Shown in pieces: positions 49,401 through 58,259 of a DNA stretch of 64,000 nucleotides. Made by a program: the position numbers and the translations under genes. The stretch comes from Liriodendron chinense. Taxonomy: Eukaryota; Streptophyta; Magnoliopsida; Magnoliales; Magnoliaceae. Each line of letters opens with the position of its first letter. The first letter of the stretch is position 1. The notes beneath the pieces are model-generated. The model ran no database searches. It saw only the letters and a list, made by a program, of their open reading frames with translations, and was not told the origin of the DNA. The stretch is from positions 1,054,001 to 1,118,000 of the forward strand of contig ML058449.1 of the NCBI GenBank assembly GCA_003013855.2, given 5' to 3'.

Positions 49401-52400
49401 GCATTAAAAACTAAGGAGAGAATTAATTGAAGACTTGGGAGACGATCTGGTGCCCCATGAGGACTGTTAACAACAATGTAGCAGCATGCTAAATTCCCAT
49501 GTAAAGCAACTGCAGGGCCTCCCATCCCATAGGTATGTTGGGCCAACATCCAACAATGAAGACATACACCAAACTAAGGGGAGTGGCTATTAGGGCTAAT
49601 GCACTCAAGACAGAGCAAAACAACACTCCTTTCACATGCTTTAAGTGTAGCCGACCAGGACATCATTCTTTTCACTGTCTTGAACATTAGTCCATGGTTA
49701 AAGTAACTTTGCCTAAGAAAGGAGAATATGTTAAAGACACTCCTAACCATATGCAAATTAAAGCCAAAGATGCCACAAAATATGAAGAAAATGCATATGA
49801 TGATGGGGCGCATGTTGGGGAAAATGTAGCAGATGTGTAAGGTGATAGGGACGAGCTGGTTACCTAACGAACCATGCAATTGACGCCTCTAGTGATTGAA
49901 GAGGGGGCGATGGTTGTGATACAATATCTTCTATACACTCACACTTCTTGTGGGAAGATACACATGATTCCAGTAAATAGGGTAGTAGTGAGAACATTGT
50001 CTCACAAGAAATGGTGGATAAATCAAAACTTAAAGAACACAAGCATCCACGTTCATACTAGATTTGTTGGTTCAAAAGAGGGGGGGTAGAAATTTTTGTT
50101 AATTCCAAATGTTTAGTTTCCTTCTCTATTGGATTTAAGTAAAATGATGAAATGTGATGTGATGTGGTCCCCATGGAAGCATGCCACATTTTTTATTGAG
50201 ACCATATTGTGGAACCAAAATATGGTGCATTTGACTCGGGCAAACACATATTGCTTTGTCAAAGATGGCGTTAATATCATATTGCACTAAATGAAACATC
50301 TTCCAACACCCAAATTTGATAAAGACAGGATCAGAAATCACTCAATGTAGAGAAGTTTGAAGAGAAAAGTAAGGAGACTGACATCATTTATGTCTTAATT
50401 GCGAAAGAAGACACAAAACAGTCAGATCCGCCTCCCATTAAAGAGCTGCTTCATGAATAGGAGGAAATGGTGCCCGAAAAAAAAACTCCCAGCTTGGCTT
50501 CCTCCTATGAGGAACATTCAGCACCACTCCCGAACCTTGCGCACTACTAAACGAGTTCAGCCAAACACGTCGAGCTCCACTGGCAAGTTAATAAGTTGCT
50601 ACAAAAGGGTCTAATTCGGAAAACATATCACCATGTGTAGTTTATGCATTATTAACCCCTAAGCACCACATGCTTTAGTGTCAGATTTGAGCCTCCCGAA
50701 ACTTGCACACTACTAAATGAGTCCAACAGAACATGTCAAGCTCTACCGAACTAAATTGTTATAGAAGGGTTTAATTCGAAAAGCATGTCACCATGTGTAG
50801 TTTATGCATTATTAACCCCTAAGATAGATCTTGGAGGATGTGTGTGAATAGTCGTGTGATCAACCGGATTACTATGTTCATGGTCAAAGGATATCGTGTT
50901 AACCTGTTATACGACCTGTACAACATGTCTCTTTTATAGAAAAGTTTCTAGCCGAAAACCTCGTTTATAGTAGTATAAGCATAGGCCGAGCCTCTTTTAT
51001 CTTCTGGCACAAATTCTGAACTTTACCTAACATGTTCACCGAGGGTTACGGTAAACCGGAAAGTTTACTCGATTCATGAAAGTACTCCGGCTACTGTCGC
51101 TAAGAGGAGGGGAGGTAGCCTTTCAAGAACCAATAAATAAAACTACTGTAAAAACAAACATCAGAACCAAGTAGACAAGTGGAACTAGTGAATGTCTTTT
51201 ATAAACTACATGATACCTTGTCACAAAATTTATCGCTTATCGCACATCGCATCGGAAGTGGAGAGACTTCGCACTCCGCATTCGATGTATCGCACATCGC
51301 ATTCGATGTGTTGTGAATCTAAAAATTAGTTCCAACGTGAACCAACGTGGTTTAATCTACTAATTATTATTTTAAATTGTTTTAAAGTACATTAATTTGG
51401 TGCAACGAATGCAACCTAAAGTAACAGTAAGGGTAATGATTAAGTATAAAAGTGAAGAAAGAGCAACAAAACCGATTTAAAACTATTTCTTATATTATTT
51501 TACTATAAGCATAAAAAAGACTAACGAATTGTCATTGAAATAGAATTATGTAACAAATCATTTTTAATGATTGATTTTAATGTTATCGTGAAAAATGACT
51601 TGTAATGTGAGCTATGTAGCGTGTAGCGTAGTCTATGAAGCATGTAGCGTATCCAAATTAATCATGTAGCGTAGGCTACACGCAACTTAAGCTATAAAAA
51701 GTACTCGATGCATCGCAAATCCGAGTCGATGCGATGCATTGCATTCGATGTGCGATGTATCGCATCGATAAATTTTGTGACGATACCTTCTCAGTGATGT
51801 ACAATTGAACTTTTCCACAAAGAAGGAACAGCTATTACTACACAAAACTTTCATAGAACGCAGACGTTTTCCCTAGTTCAAAGACCAGGAAAATATCAAG
51901 GTCATTACGACGTGGCCCGCCCCACGTACCCTTTAAGAGGTGCGGTCTTTCCATGGCTTGACAATATTTATTGGAGATCTATCCGGAATTTTATTACTGT
52001 TATTGCACCAGTCACTGAATGCATGCGCAAAGGGAAGTTCAGATGACTAATGTGGAGGAACGAAGCTTTCGTATCATAAAAAAGAAATGAGCAGAGGCTC
52101 TAGTTCTTGCACTCCCGAACTTCAACAAAATGTTTGAAGTGGAAAGCGACACTTCGAAAGTTGGCATGTACATGACATTGAGTCAGGAAAGCAAGCCAAT
52201 CACTTTCTTTAACGAGAAGCTTCATTATACACGAAAAAGCTACTCCAAATATAAACTCAAGTTCTATGTAGTGGTCCAGGCGTTAAAACATTGGAAATAT
52301 AACCTGATTCATCGAGAATTCATTTTATACTTGGACCATGAGGCATTAAGATCTCTCAACTTATCATGAGAATTGGATGGTTTTTCTACAAAAGATATAC

Positions 52401-55400
52401 TTTTCTTTTGTGTCATAAAGCTAAAAGTCAGAACAAAGTGGTTGATGCTTTGAGTAGGATGGTGGTTCTATTAGGAACACGTTCAAGATATTCAATAATA
52501 GTAATGGTGGCCATAACAACCAGCTTTATGGTTGCTACAGTGTTATGGCCATATAACGGTCAAAATATTTTGAAAGGAATAAGCTATATTGCCCCGTAAC
52601 GGCTGTTAGTTCAAAACGGCATAATAGCCCGAATGCATAACAGACTAAAAACCATTATGGCTGTTAAGTAACCGTTTTTTAATACTACACACACACACCA
52701 TGGAGATCATAGGATTCGAGGCTCATTAAAAGAACAATACGAGGAGGGCCCCATTTTTTACAAGGTGCTCGACAGATGCACAGATGGTTGAGATTCAAGG
52801 TGTGAATTCATCTCCCATAATGGATATTTATTCAAGGATTCACACTTCTGCATTCCCAAATGATCGTTGTTGGAGAAGATCCTATCTGAGTTTTGAGGAG
52901 GAGAACTGGGTGGACAATCTGGAAGAAATAAAACATTGGCCATGGTGGAGTAAAAATACTATTGGCCTCATATACCCTGTGGCGTTGAACGGTTCGTAGC
53001 ATGATGTTGCTAATGCCAAGTCTCCAAAGGTCATATGTGGAACACGGGCCTTTATATGATGCCTCCCTTTCCAGTGGCCCTGTGGGTGGATATTTCCATG
53101 GATTTCATTCTGGGTCTTTCTAGGATTCAAAAGAGGGGCATATTCGATTTTTGTTGTGGTGGACTGTTTTTCAGAATAGCACACTTCATTTCATGCAGAA
53201 GGATGTAAACGCTACGCATATTGCCAACATATTCTTCAAACGATTGTGCAACTGGAGACTTATGGTGCACTTCATAGAAGCGGTTGGGGACTAAGGGTCT
53301 GTTTGGATTCGTCGAATCCCACGTAATGAGTGGTATTTCCGTAATGATTATGTCTTTCAGAGTATTCACCAGGAATTCCACAAAAAGATCAGATTACAGT
53401 TTATTCCCTGTAGTTGTGGCTTAGTCGGAAACAATTCCTATTGCAATAGTAAACGGGTGATTGGATACGTTTATCTAAGCAGAACAAAACGGGTGCGACC
53501 TCGATTGTGACTTGTTGAGCTCTGAATTGTGCATATTTATACCCCAATTCATCACACATTTACATTGAATTAGCTATTAAAAGAATCTACTTATGTGTGT
53601 AATTATGTTTGTAGGAAAGAGAAAGAGACCTCATGAATTCAATGCTAAAAGGACTACTTTAGAGCACATTGAAGATCAATGGAAGAAGAGCCAAAGAGTA
53701 GAGGAAAGAAGCAAGAAAGAAAGAGAAGAGAAAAAGAAGAATTTGAGAAGAAACAGTCTTCCAAGATAGGTCGTCCACTACCAAAGACCGCTCGCCCGAC
53801 CGGTCTGAAAATCAAAGAGGACCTGCTAAACTCGCTAGACAAATTTTGTCCATTCTAGACCAATCGCCCGACCGGTTTGAAATTCAGATGTGGAGGAAGA
53901 ATTCTGTCAAAAGCTTGCTGGACTAAAAACGCACATTTACGACTGGTCTCCCAACCAGTCGGCCAAAGAAAAATCAGAAGTCCAGATTCTGTTATGTTCG
54001 TTGATCTTGAGCCACTCGGACATCGACTTGACTGCGCAACTCTTGCGCAAATTCTCAAAGATTCCAAGGCGGTGCTCAAATTTCTCTATAAAAGGACACC
54101 TCTACAACCTTCTCAATCCATCCTAGAAGAGTCCTAGACGTGCTGGAGGTGGAGAGAATCAAAGTGGAGCATCTACAACTCTGTTCTTTACTTTCTAGTT
54201 TCTTATGTTTTTAGTAGTTTTTCTTTTGTTTTCTAGTTCAATCATGTCTTTGGTTAGCTAGACCTCTTAGCTAGGGCTAAGAGGTGGAGCTTGTAATTAG
54301 CTTTAATGTTTAATTCATTCATACAATTACTCTAAGCTTTTGTTTTGGATTTTTCAAGTTTCAGTTTGAATAAAGATGATATTTTTAGACAATTTTGAGA
54401 GCTTGTGTAGCAAGTACATAAGTTGCGTATAAGTTTCTAAGATTGATCATTATAGTCTTATGAGATTTGAATTGTGGAAACCCTAGATCCGCCATGATCT
54501 CATGATATGGCTGATGCTTCGAAGTGCCACAAGTTCAAGTTCTCCATGCTTCAAGTAAAACTAGAATTGAAGTTCCAGATTTGAGTTTGAATTGTTTAAG
54601 TGCTTTTGAATGTGATATCTTCTGATTGGATAGAGATAGGACTTCGATTCCAATCGTGTAAATGTGCTTGGTGAATGGATTAATGTTACAACTACTACAA
54701 GTGGATCCTAGACGCTCTAGTTGCCTTAGTATTAAGATTTTCCTTAATTTAATTATTGTTTATGCTTTATTCTAAATCTCTAAGAATTCCAATCTAGTTG
54801 TTAGAATTATTAGAGCTGGTTTAGTTACATAATCCCCGAGGACGATCTCAATCTCACGATCGATTCTTACTACATCGCAGCCTTACACTTGAGGTTGACG
54901 AACATGCCTGGATACACCTCCAGGACGCAAGATCACAAATCTAGGGCCCTCATTGATGTATGTACCTCACATCCATGTCGTCCATCCTCGTTGAAAGAAA
55001 AACCCTGAATAGCATTGGATTCGGGTGAAATGCGGTGGATTCGCGTCTTCATTATGATGATGGTCTCAAGGGACTGGAATACGGCGAGAGATTACGTATC
55101 CAATCGAGTGAATACTATGGGAAAGTGTGCATTTACAATCCTTTACAGCCCTTTCCAGAAATCCAAATAGGCCCTAAGCTTCAATTCTCTAGTGTATATC
55201 ATCCTCAAACAGACAACCAAACCAAGGTAGTCAACATGAACCTGAGTAACCTCTTAAGGAGTATCGTAGGCAACAATACATCTCAGTGGGACTTGGCTTT
55301 ACCCCAAGTGAGTTTTCTTACAATAGCTTAGTAAATCGTACCACTGGAAAATCCCATTTGTGATCGTAAATAGGAGAAGTCCATATCATGTACTTATAAC

Positions 55401-57860
55401 TATCATTGGTATAAGAACAAGTGAGCGAAAATTGTTGACGCTTTTGCCAAGCACAACCAAGACTATAAGCTCAAATGAAGACGTTTGAAAAGAACAATGC
55501 CAGGTACAGTGACACATTGGCAAAGAAGATAAATAAAGAAAGTGACTTAATTATGGTTTATGTCCGTAAAGAAATATTTGTGAGGGGAACTTACAACAAG
55601 CTCAAGTCTAAGATGATTAGTCCATGCTAAGTCAAGAGGAAGTTGAGTGACGGTGCTTATGTGATTGAATTACTGGATGACTTAGATATATCACTACCTT
55701 TCAATGTGGCAAATTTATTTGAGTACCATGGTGCGATGTCCGACGTGCAAGATGAAGTCATTGTCAATATGGATAAATAGTTCCTGAGGAAAAAAGAAGG
55801 GAGTAGTTGAATAAGCGTTGTGCATGAAGACTACTAACACTCAATGGGGACAATACAAGCAACCTTGGTGAAATGAAAGAACAAGCCAGATTCTGAATGC
55901 ACATGAATCACGGGCAACAAATTGAAAAGACTGGATGTGGAACTCTGCTACTTGTATGAGGCGTCCAACTCACTAGAGTTGAGTTCTTTCCGACCTAGGG
56001 AGGATGATGTAGGCCCATGGCCCACTTTAGGGCCCAACATATGCTGATTTTGAGTTGTTTGTTGCAAAATTTGAGGCCTGAAAACCAAAGATGACATTTG
56101 CCATTTATGGATGATAGGGAGGCTAATGTGAAAGATATGATTGAAGATTTTGGGGTATTTATTAGATTTGCTTTTGCTATTTTCAGCCAATATTTAGTAG
56201 TAGAAATGTTATTATCTTAAATAAATTATAGGTTGATTTGAAATCAACTGAGATTGATTTAAAATAAATTGCGGGATAATTCATTAAAGATTCATATTGA
56301 GGGGGTGGGGGGGAGTCGAGTTTTCATAAGGACTTGGAAGAGAAGAAGTTTGATATTAATAAAGTTTTTTTCCTCCCTCTCTACTTCGAATATTCTTACG
56401 AGTGTACTCTTGTCCAGTTATTTGCAATTCAGGTGTTGCACCACATCCATAATGAGCACTGTATGACATAGGAAATCAAAACATTCAACTGCCAAATAAT
56501 GCAGTCACTAAAAGTGCAATGGCTTCATGAATGGAATTAAAAGAACTACAACTTCAGCAAGAACCAAAAAAGTTCTTGTTCTCCATCATGAATTGCAAGA
56601 TGAGGAATTTTCACCAATTCCCTATACAAAACAAAACAAAACATCATAAATAAATCCTTGGCAATCACCACCCAAAAGAAAGAAGAGATACGAAAAAAGA
56701 AACAACCAAGACATACCAAACACAACAAATCTGTGTCAAACTGTCAATTGAAAAACAAAACTTCTCCGTTTTCCACTTCTTTCTATTATTGAACTTACTT
56801 TATCAGCAAGCAAGAAGTACAAATCCCCAAACACAATACCCATTAGCAGGCTATCAATTAAATAAATAAAACAACTAAAATCCATAAAATTCAGAGGAAT
56901 TGGACAAGCTAGAAATGGCCTTACCATATCCACAACTGCTTGACTGTTGAGGAATTCGAAAACCCCATCACTTGCAACAACGAAGAACAGGTGGTCCGGT
57001 GTCAAATGAACCATCGACACCTCGGGATCAGCAATCACGCCAATCTTCTCAGCAGTTGCATCTCCCACACTCCTCGTAAATGCTGTCCCAGGATACATCC
57101 CGTTCTGCACCCACAATCTCGGTGGGTCACCCTCATCACTCTCTTCATCACCCCAGCTCTGGATATCTGGATCCTTCAGCCCTTCCACCTGATCAAAACT
57201 CAAAACTCTGGCCCCACAAAGCTTCACCCGCTCACACTCATCCCCCCGAAATGGTGTCTGATCGATTGAAAGATCCTCTGCTAGAACAGAATTCCCACTT
57301 CTAACACCCATCACAGCCCTTGAATCACCCACATTCGCAATGAAAAGAGTGTTCCCGCTAACAAGAACGGTAATTGCAGTAGTACCACTAAGTGAATCAT
57401 CAATCTCACTATCATGGAGTTCAGAGTTAACAGCTAAAAATGCCGAATCATAAGCTTTCTTGGGATCACCTGACAATGTGGGGTCATTTGCCAAGATATC
57501 GACCAACCTATCTCTGACGAAATTCGAACATTGAGTGCCGAACTGACCGTGCCCATCGAAAACCCCAAAGAAATGGAGATTCGGGTTACCTTGGACTCGG
57601 GTATGAATGCAGAAACTGTCCTGATTTTCCTTATCAGGCGAGTCAGGATAGTATCCACGCTGTGTAAGGAACGAGTACTGCAAATGGAAGTTGTGAGAAG
57701 GAACAGGGACGAATCCTACCGAGCTTTCGGTGAGTATGTGTCGGTGATTTTCGAGGATGCTGGTGGTGGAATGCGGGACTATGTCTCCGTAATCTTGTCT
57801 CTCCTCATCAGATATTGATGGTGTGCAGCGGCAATAGCACTTTCCATGAACACAACCCAT
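25711..57860 (-). CDS. PP2C-type Ser/Thr protein phosphatase, split by a ~30-kb TE-filled intron
   Basis: Exon 1 is 57860-56925, exon 2 is 26520-26394 and probable exon 3 is 25931-25711. Exon 1 ends ...SQAVVDM|gtaagg and exon 2 starts tatacag|VVKFADPRDACAAIAAESY, both in phase 0. The joined text reproduces the uninterrupted family sequence at that point (VVDMV.K..DPRDACAAI). PP2Cs are monomeric Mg/Mn-dependent phosphatases. Visible motifs include ENQDS (78-82), FFGVFDGHGQFG with metal-binding DGHG (102-105), SGTTAI (158-163), VGDSRAV (177-183), TAFTRSVGD (259-267), ASDGVFEF (296-303) and TDDITIIIV. The N-terminus MGCVHGKC predicts Gly2 myristoylation and Cys3 acylation, so membrane association is likely. 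MGCVHGKC also decides the start, six codons inside the longest frame. The sequence recalls the plant PP2C group of rice PP2C35-like proteins. Total is about 428 residues before any fourth exon; the exact stop is unresolved. Confidence 0.85.
26394..26520 (-). CDS. PP2C exon 2
   Basis: Begins VVKFADPRDACAAI and runs through YRKWLEHENRTDDITIIIVHL, the last conserved PP2C strand. The acceptor is tttatacag|GTG. The exon can end by splicing at CTG T|gtaatg (26394/26393), which joins in frame to 25931. Alternatively it reads on to a TGA at 26385-26383, giving a shorter 357-residue protein. Confidence 0.85.
26846..27075. mobile_element. Small MITE with GCCTGTTTGGATG ends
   Basis: Left gcctgtttggatggac and right gtgacatcc-like acatccaaactggccc are inverted. 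This TIR type is common in Tourist/PIF-like MITEs. Lies inside the large PP2C intron. The open frame across it is not family-like. Confidence 0.45.
27262..27600 (-). mobile_element. LINE 3' end fragment
   Basis: On the - strand the sequence ends ttcaataaaatctcgttacc then tttcaggcaaaaaaaag, with an (aag)n tail. This resembles the tail of the LINE at 33346-34182 (ttaataaatcaccgttgcct then ttcaaaaaa). Upstream is an AT-poor 3' UTR. There is no coding part left. Confidence 0.5.
29055..29192. repeat. 45-bp tandem repeat x 3 within LTR
   Basis: The unit starts cttgttcaaagttattcatc and continues actcatgtatt(g/a)gaagttta. Three adjacent copies with a few substitutions. Confidence 0.9.
29625..29770. 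repeat. 73-bp tandem repeat x 2 within LTR
   Basis: Both copies contain ttgatcgaggc(c/t)ggttggg-like sequence, gagcacccaagtgtgtgc and agaccagctacgcaggccag. Confidence 0.9.
30552..31970. mobile_element. Large foldback element (1.4 kb) with internal minisatellite
   Basis: The left arm contains aactaccttag, ggatttacattccggtaact, cattaatcagttacttatca and taggtgggccccaccatgat. The right arm is its inverse, ending attccatattaattaggtag then ttctttgtaaaatcctcc. Arms exceed 200 bp and no coding region is seen. Long inverted arms suggest a MULE- or foldback-type element. A target duplication was not certain. Confidence 0.65.
31551..31773. repeat. 57-bp minisatellite, four copies
   Basis: The unit begins acatgaggtgacgcacatgg and ends acatcatagtgcaa. 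Copies start at 31551, 31608, 31665 and 31722, apparently without differences apart from the truncated end of the last copy. Confidence 0.95.
32385..32440 (+). mobile_element. RTE-type LINE C-terminal tail remnant
   Basis: The frame DRVEWWNRIHVADPN followed by a stop matches the conserved end (W..RIHVADP) of plant RTE-type LINE ORFs. The surrounding 31975-32870 contains no other recognisable gene. Confidence 0.45.
32876..33061. repeat. Tandem duplication (~90-97 bp x 2)
   Basis: Both copies run from gatcatgg(c/t)(a/g)accatggt through aatctcacctag to gaggccct(t/c)gcatgat. Confidence 0.85.
33346..34182 (+). mobile_element. 5'-truncated LINE with 21-bp target duplication
   Basis: The coding remnant includes KDRSGEFSVQSFYRL and a zf-RVT-like segment, with frameshifts and a run of about 20 G at 33906-33926. 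The 3' end is ttaataaatcaccgttgcct, then ttc and about 16 A. The flanks 33325-33345 and 34183-34203 are a 21-bp direct repeat differing at one base (core gccattact(a/g)gccatgaag). This is a clear target-primed insertion. Confidence 0.85.
34733..35660. mobile_element. Solo LTR, 0.93 kb, TSD tcaag
   Basis: Begins tgatgaggac and ends cctgcatca, with TGATG/CATCA tips. It is flanked by tcaag at 34728-34732 and 35661-35665. Contains a cluster of palindromic gggcgcccga motifs (34923-34987), a TATA-like ttatttaag and a (ct)n run. No primer-binding site or coding region follows. Confidence 0.8.
35674..39354 (+). mobile_element. hAT transposon, 3.7 kb, with decayed transposase
   Basis: The left end is caatgttgtcaaaatcg and the right end reads, inverted, caattttgtcataattg. 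It is flanked by a perfect 8-bp repeat catgtatg (35666-35673 and 39355-39362). It carries the hAT transposase remnant at 36612-39020. Its terminal motif is shared with the non-autonomous element at 2959-6487. Confidence 0.85.
36612..39020 (+). pseudogene. hAT transposase (DUF659 + hAT dimerisation domain), broken
   Basis: Pieces in several frames give the plant hAT layout. A Lys/Glu-rich N-terminal part (36612-36896) is followed by a DUF659-like region at about 36970-37450 (SPFLAPMMEAVTHLGRGLKL, MSDRWTDG, VRVVTDSKSAHVKA, WSLCAAHCIYLML). Next come a central part (VTRFTTCYLTLKSI; MFTSKEWEDSNF; HAATYFLNPRFQCD) and the C-terminal dimerisation motif WWESYGDECP...LAICILSLTCSATGCERN, in which stops interrupt the frame at about 38296 and 38362. 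An acidic tail lies at 38870-39015. Multiple stops and frameshifts make it non-functional. Introns are likely at about 38165-38262 and 38390-38470. Confidence 0.8.
39925..40692. mobile_element. Tourist/PIF-like element (ggggctgttt ends, ~770 bp)
   Basis: The ends ggggctgttta and aaacagcccc are inverted. The adjoining sequence (ttatttaccattgtaatt against ccctgtaattgg reversed) is also similar. The flanks taa (39922-39924) and tga (40693-40695) suggest the 3-bp target site of PIF/Harbinger. Inside is a copy of the gtggcccaccatgatgtata / gtggaccacaccagagga dispersed repeat and a poly-C run at 40379-40402. Confidence 0.55.
40696..41880. other. Intronic non-coding sequence
   Basis: No gene or bounded element is recognised. 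Around 41130-41300 there are several gatcttcaatc / ggaccactgatagtcc phrases in loose repetition. Confidence 0.4.
41884..42282. mobile_element. Foldback MITE (arms ~100 bp)
   Basis: The left arm gagctatgctaagcccatac ... acacaggtgaaatatccaag is mirrored by the right arm (cttggatatttcacctgtgt ... gtgagcttagcaaagctc). Same family as the SAC3-intron copy at 12342-12732. Confidence 0.7.
42715..42870. repeat. ~45-bp tandem repeat x 3
   Basis: The unit ttctccctaatcccttaata then gcacatggtttgatcatctt is repeated three times. The middle copy has one extra ata. Confidence 0.9.
42871..44150. other. Intronic non-coding sequence
   Basis: No gene recognised. A short ctcagtggtagacaattt at 43028 matches the A-box part of the SINE-like remnant at 18935-19075 and may be another fragment of it. 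Confidence 0.35.
44170..44660 (+). mobile_element. LINE RNase H domain and 3' tail fragment
   Basis: Read across frames, it gives VDGSLLGNLSASGIQGDVRDW and FFDSTLGPL, corresponding to the DGS..GNPG.AG.GGV.RD...G start of the RNase H-like domain of plant L1-type LINEs. The 3' end is ...taatctttttgtagttttgataaaaaaag. Frames are broken by stops. Confidence 0.5.
45144..45694. mobile_element. hAT-type MITE (551 bp)
   Basis: The ends cagtgttttaaatagc and gctatttaaaacacta are inverted. The flanks acaacacc (45136-45143) and ataacacc (45695-45702) form an 8-bp duplication with one change. The interior is rich in gtagc/gctac blocks. Homologous to 8445-8925 and, in its interior, to 51220-51781. Confidence 0.75.
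45945..47624 (+). mobile_element. Ty1/copia remnant A (gag to integrase), truncated
   Basis: Broken frames give, in order: gag (TKFNGTNYL.W, EDWVVEDAQIRVLL), protease (PRVIDSGAFNHMTDKHSE), gag-pre-integrase (WHSRLGHPSLSSLKSL, CEACELSKHH) and integrase (NRHLLEVARVL, SDAVLTTWYLTNLMPSSV) up to YKCY at 47620. The order protease-integrase before RT is the copia arrangement. The reading frame stops exactly where a second copia LTR begins (47625), so it was interrupted by that insertion. RT and the LTRs are missing. Confidence 0.75.
47625..48985 (+). mobile_element. Ty1/copia remnant B: 5' LTR, PBS and gag
   Basis: The LTR begins tgttgagatatgtgttta at 47625 and ends shortly before the primer site tggtctcagggc (47794-47805), a two-base variant of the initiator-Met site. 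A leader follows, then gag (MSTTSGSAVISNVFEVSSS; KWEQENLW; MSCLLNSLQPHISKRILFL; YSTLQGLWEELDKYQ; VEENRIF). Gag needs frameshifts and is interrupted by a MITE at 48550-48680. It stops abruptly at about 48985, where a gypsy gag frame takes over. Confidence 0.7.
48550..48680. mobile_element. 131-bp MITE in copia gag, 9-bp target duplication
   Basis: The ends aggggtgccaatgg and ccattgacagcccta are inverted. The flanks atggttatg at 48541-48549 and 48681-48689 are perfect direct repeats. A 9-bp duplication suggests a Mutator-like origin. A second copy is at 20486-20604. Confidence 0.8.
50527..50825 (+). repeat. Tandem duplication of gypsy RT segment (~165 bp x 2)
   Basis: The block cgaaccttgcgcactactaa ... 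gtagtttatgcattattaac ccctaag occurs at 50529-50661 and again, altered, at 50697-50824. It duplicates the LLQKGLIR...ALLTPK part of reverse transcriptase. Confidence 0.75.
51220..51781. mobile_element. hAT-type MITE (562 bp), TSD gatacctt
   Basis: Perfect 16-bp inverted ends, gtcacaaaatttatcg and cgataaattttgtgac. A perfect 8-bp duplication gatacctt lies at 51212-51219 and 51782-51789. Subterminal parts are cgatgcg/cgcatcg blocks. The interior (gtgagctatgtagcgtgtag ... ggctacacgcaacttaagc) matches the interior of 45144-45694 although the ends differ. Confidence 0.9.
52490..52690. mobile_element. Probable small MITE rich in ggccataac/gctgttatgg
   Basis: It separates the gypsy RNase H end (VVDALSRM) from the next recognisable segment (EIIGFEA). 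It carries inverted phrases such as atggtggccataacaacc and ggctgttaagtaaccgtt. The boundaries are approximate. Confidence 0.4.
53287..53512. other. Non-coding insertion sequence next to solo LTR
   Basis: Starts gggtctgtttggattcgtcg, a MITE-like terminal motif, and separates the broken gypsy integrase from the solo LTR. No matching right end was fixed. Confidence 0.35.
53513..54904 (+). mobile_element. Solo LTR, 1.39 kb, same family as 3038-4551
   Basis: Begins tgttgagctc and ends ggttgacgaaca. The flanks tgact (53508-53512) and tgcct (54905-54909) are a 5-bp duplication with one change. Contains several cccgaccggtctg-type motifs (53788-53960) and a 3' block with cgaggacgatctc, tactacatcgcagcctt and cacttgagg, shared with the reverse-oriented copy at 3038-4551. 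Confidence 0.8.
56925..57860 (-). CDS. PP2C exon 1 (312 codons)
   Basis: This holds the start codon and most of the catalytic domain, including the DGHG and SDG metal-binding motifs. It is fully open with no internal stops. The donor ATG|gtaagg at 56925/56924 is a strong plant consensus. Reading past it adds a non-family tail (RPFLACPIPLNF...), which supports splicing at this point. Confidence 0.9.
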
Positions 57861-58250
57861 GTTTCTGAAAATTCCCAAAAGGAAGCAACAAGTATGGGAT
57901 TGTTTGTATGATTGTTTCAGTTATTGATGGAAGCAACAAAATGGGTTTTCTTGATAAATGACATTTCCGTGTTTATAGAAGGATCTCTGCACAAAACTCA
58001 TGTTTGCAAACAGAATTCAAGATCAAAACGGTCGAAAACAGAGGCTTTGATTATGATTTTTATCTGGGTTTTTTTCCTTAGAGGTGTTGGGATGTTTACC
58101 TGAGGTTTTCTGCAGAACATCCAATCCAAAAAAAAAAAGTAAAAAAGTGAAAAAAAAATGCAACAAAATCTTAAAAAAATATATATATAACCCAACCAAG
58201 TGCTTTTATCCCCCTTTTTTTTTGTTTTGAGAATATCAGCTTCTGTTGGT
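57861..58250 (-). promoter_or_regulatory. Immediate upstream/5' UTR region of PP2C
   Basis: AT-rich sequence directly upstream (on the - strand) of the PP2C start. No single TATA box can be defended; a tatatata run lies at about 58180-58190. A 5' UTR intron cannot be excluded. Confidence 0.3.
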
Positions 58251-58259
58251 GACGGGAAT

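Larger units (their letters stand above)
48986..56455 (+). mobile_element. Decayed Ty3/gypsy element (gag-pol and 3' LTR start) with nested insertions
   Basis: Across many frameshifts and stops the order is gag (VEKC.EYK, VKLVAMKFSIMGRSLSW, LYQRRHNLHQENKSI; 48986-49480) and a CCHC knuckle CFKCSRPGHHSFHC (about 49637-49678). Protease remnants follow at 49920-50340, then RT (LLQKGLIRKTYHH; from 50524) and RNase H (ALVLALPNFNKMFEVESDTS, KLKFYVVVQALKHWKYNL; about 52090-52470). The integrase is split (MDFILGLSR-like at 53090; NATHIANIFFKRL; then FSSVYHPQTDNQTKVVN and SQWDLALPQVSF at 55180-55320), with a C-terminal part ending GTYNKLKSKMISPC and FNVANLFEYHG near 55730. An LTR-like start tgtaggcccatgg is at 56008; its 3' end is not certain. 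Nested insertions are 51220-51781, about 52490-52690 and 53513-54904. Confidence 0.75.

Noticed and set aside
56736..56924. Reading the PP2C frame through past VVDM to a stop at 56736
   Set aside because: The tail RPFLACPIPLNF... is not phosphatase-like, a strong donor sits exactly where family similarity ends, and the missing conserved end is found in phase at 26520.
26383..57860. PP2C fused to cyclic-nucleotide-binding and kinase domains, as in one known plant PP2C
   Set aside because: No cNMP-binding or kinase motif was seen on the - strand downstream of 26394, and the MGCVHGKC N-terminus fits the stand-alone phosphatases better.
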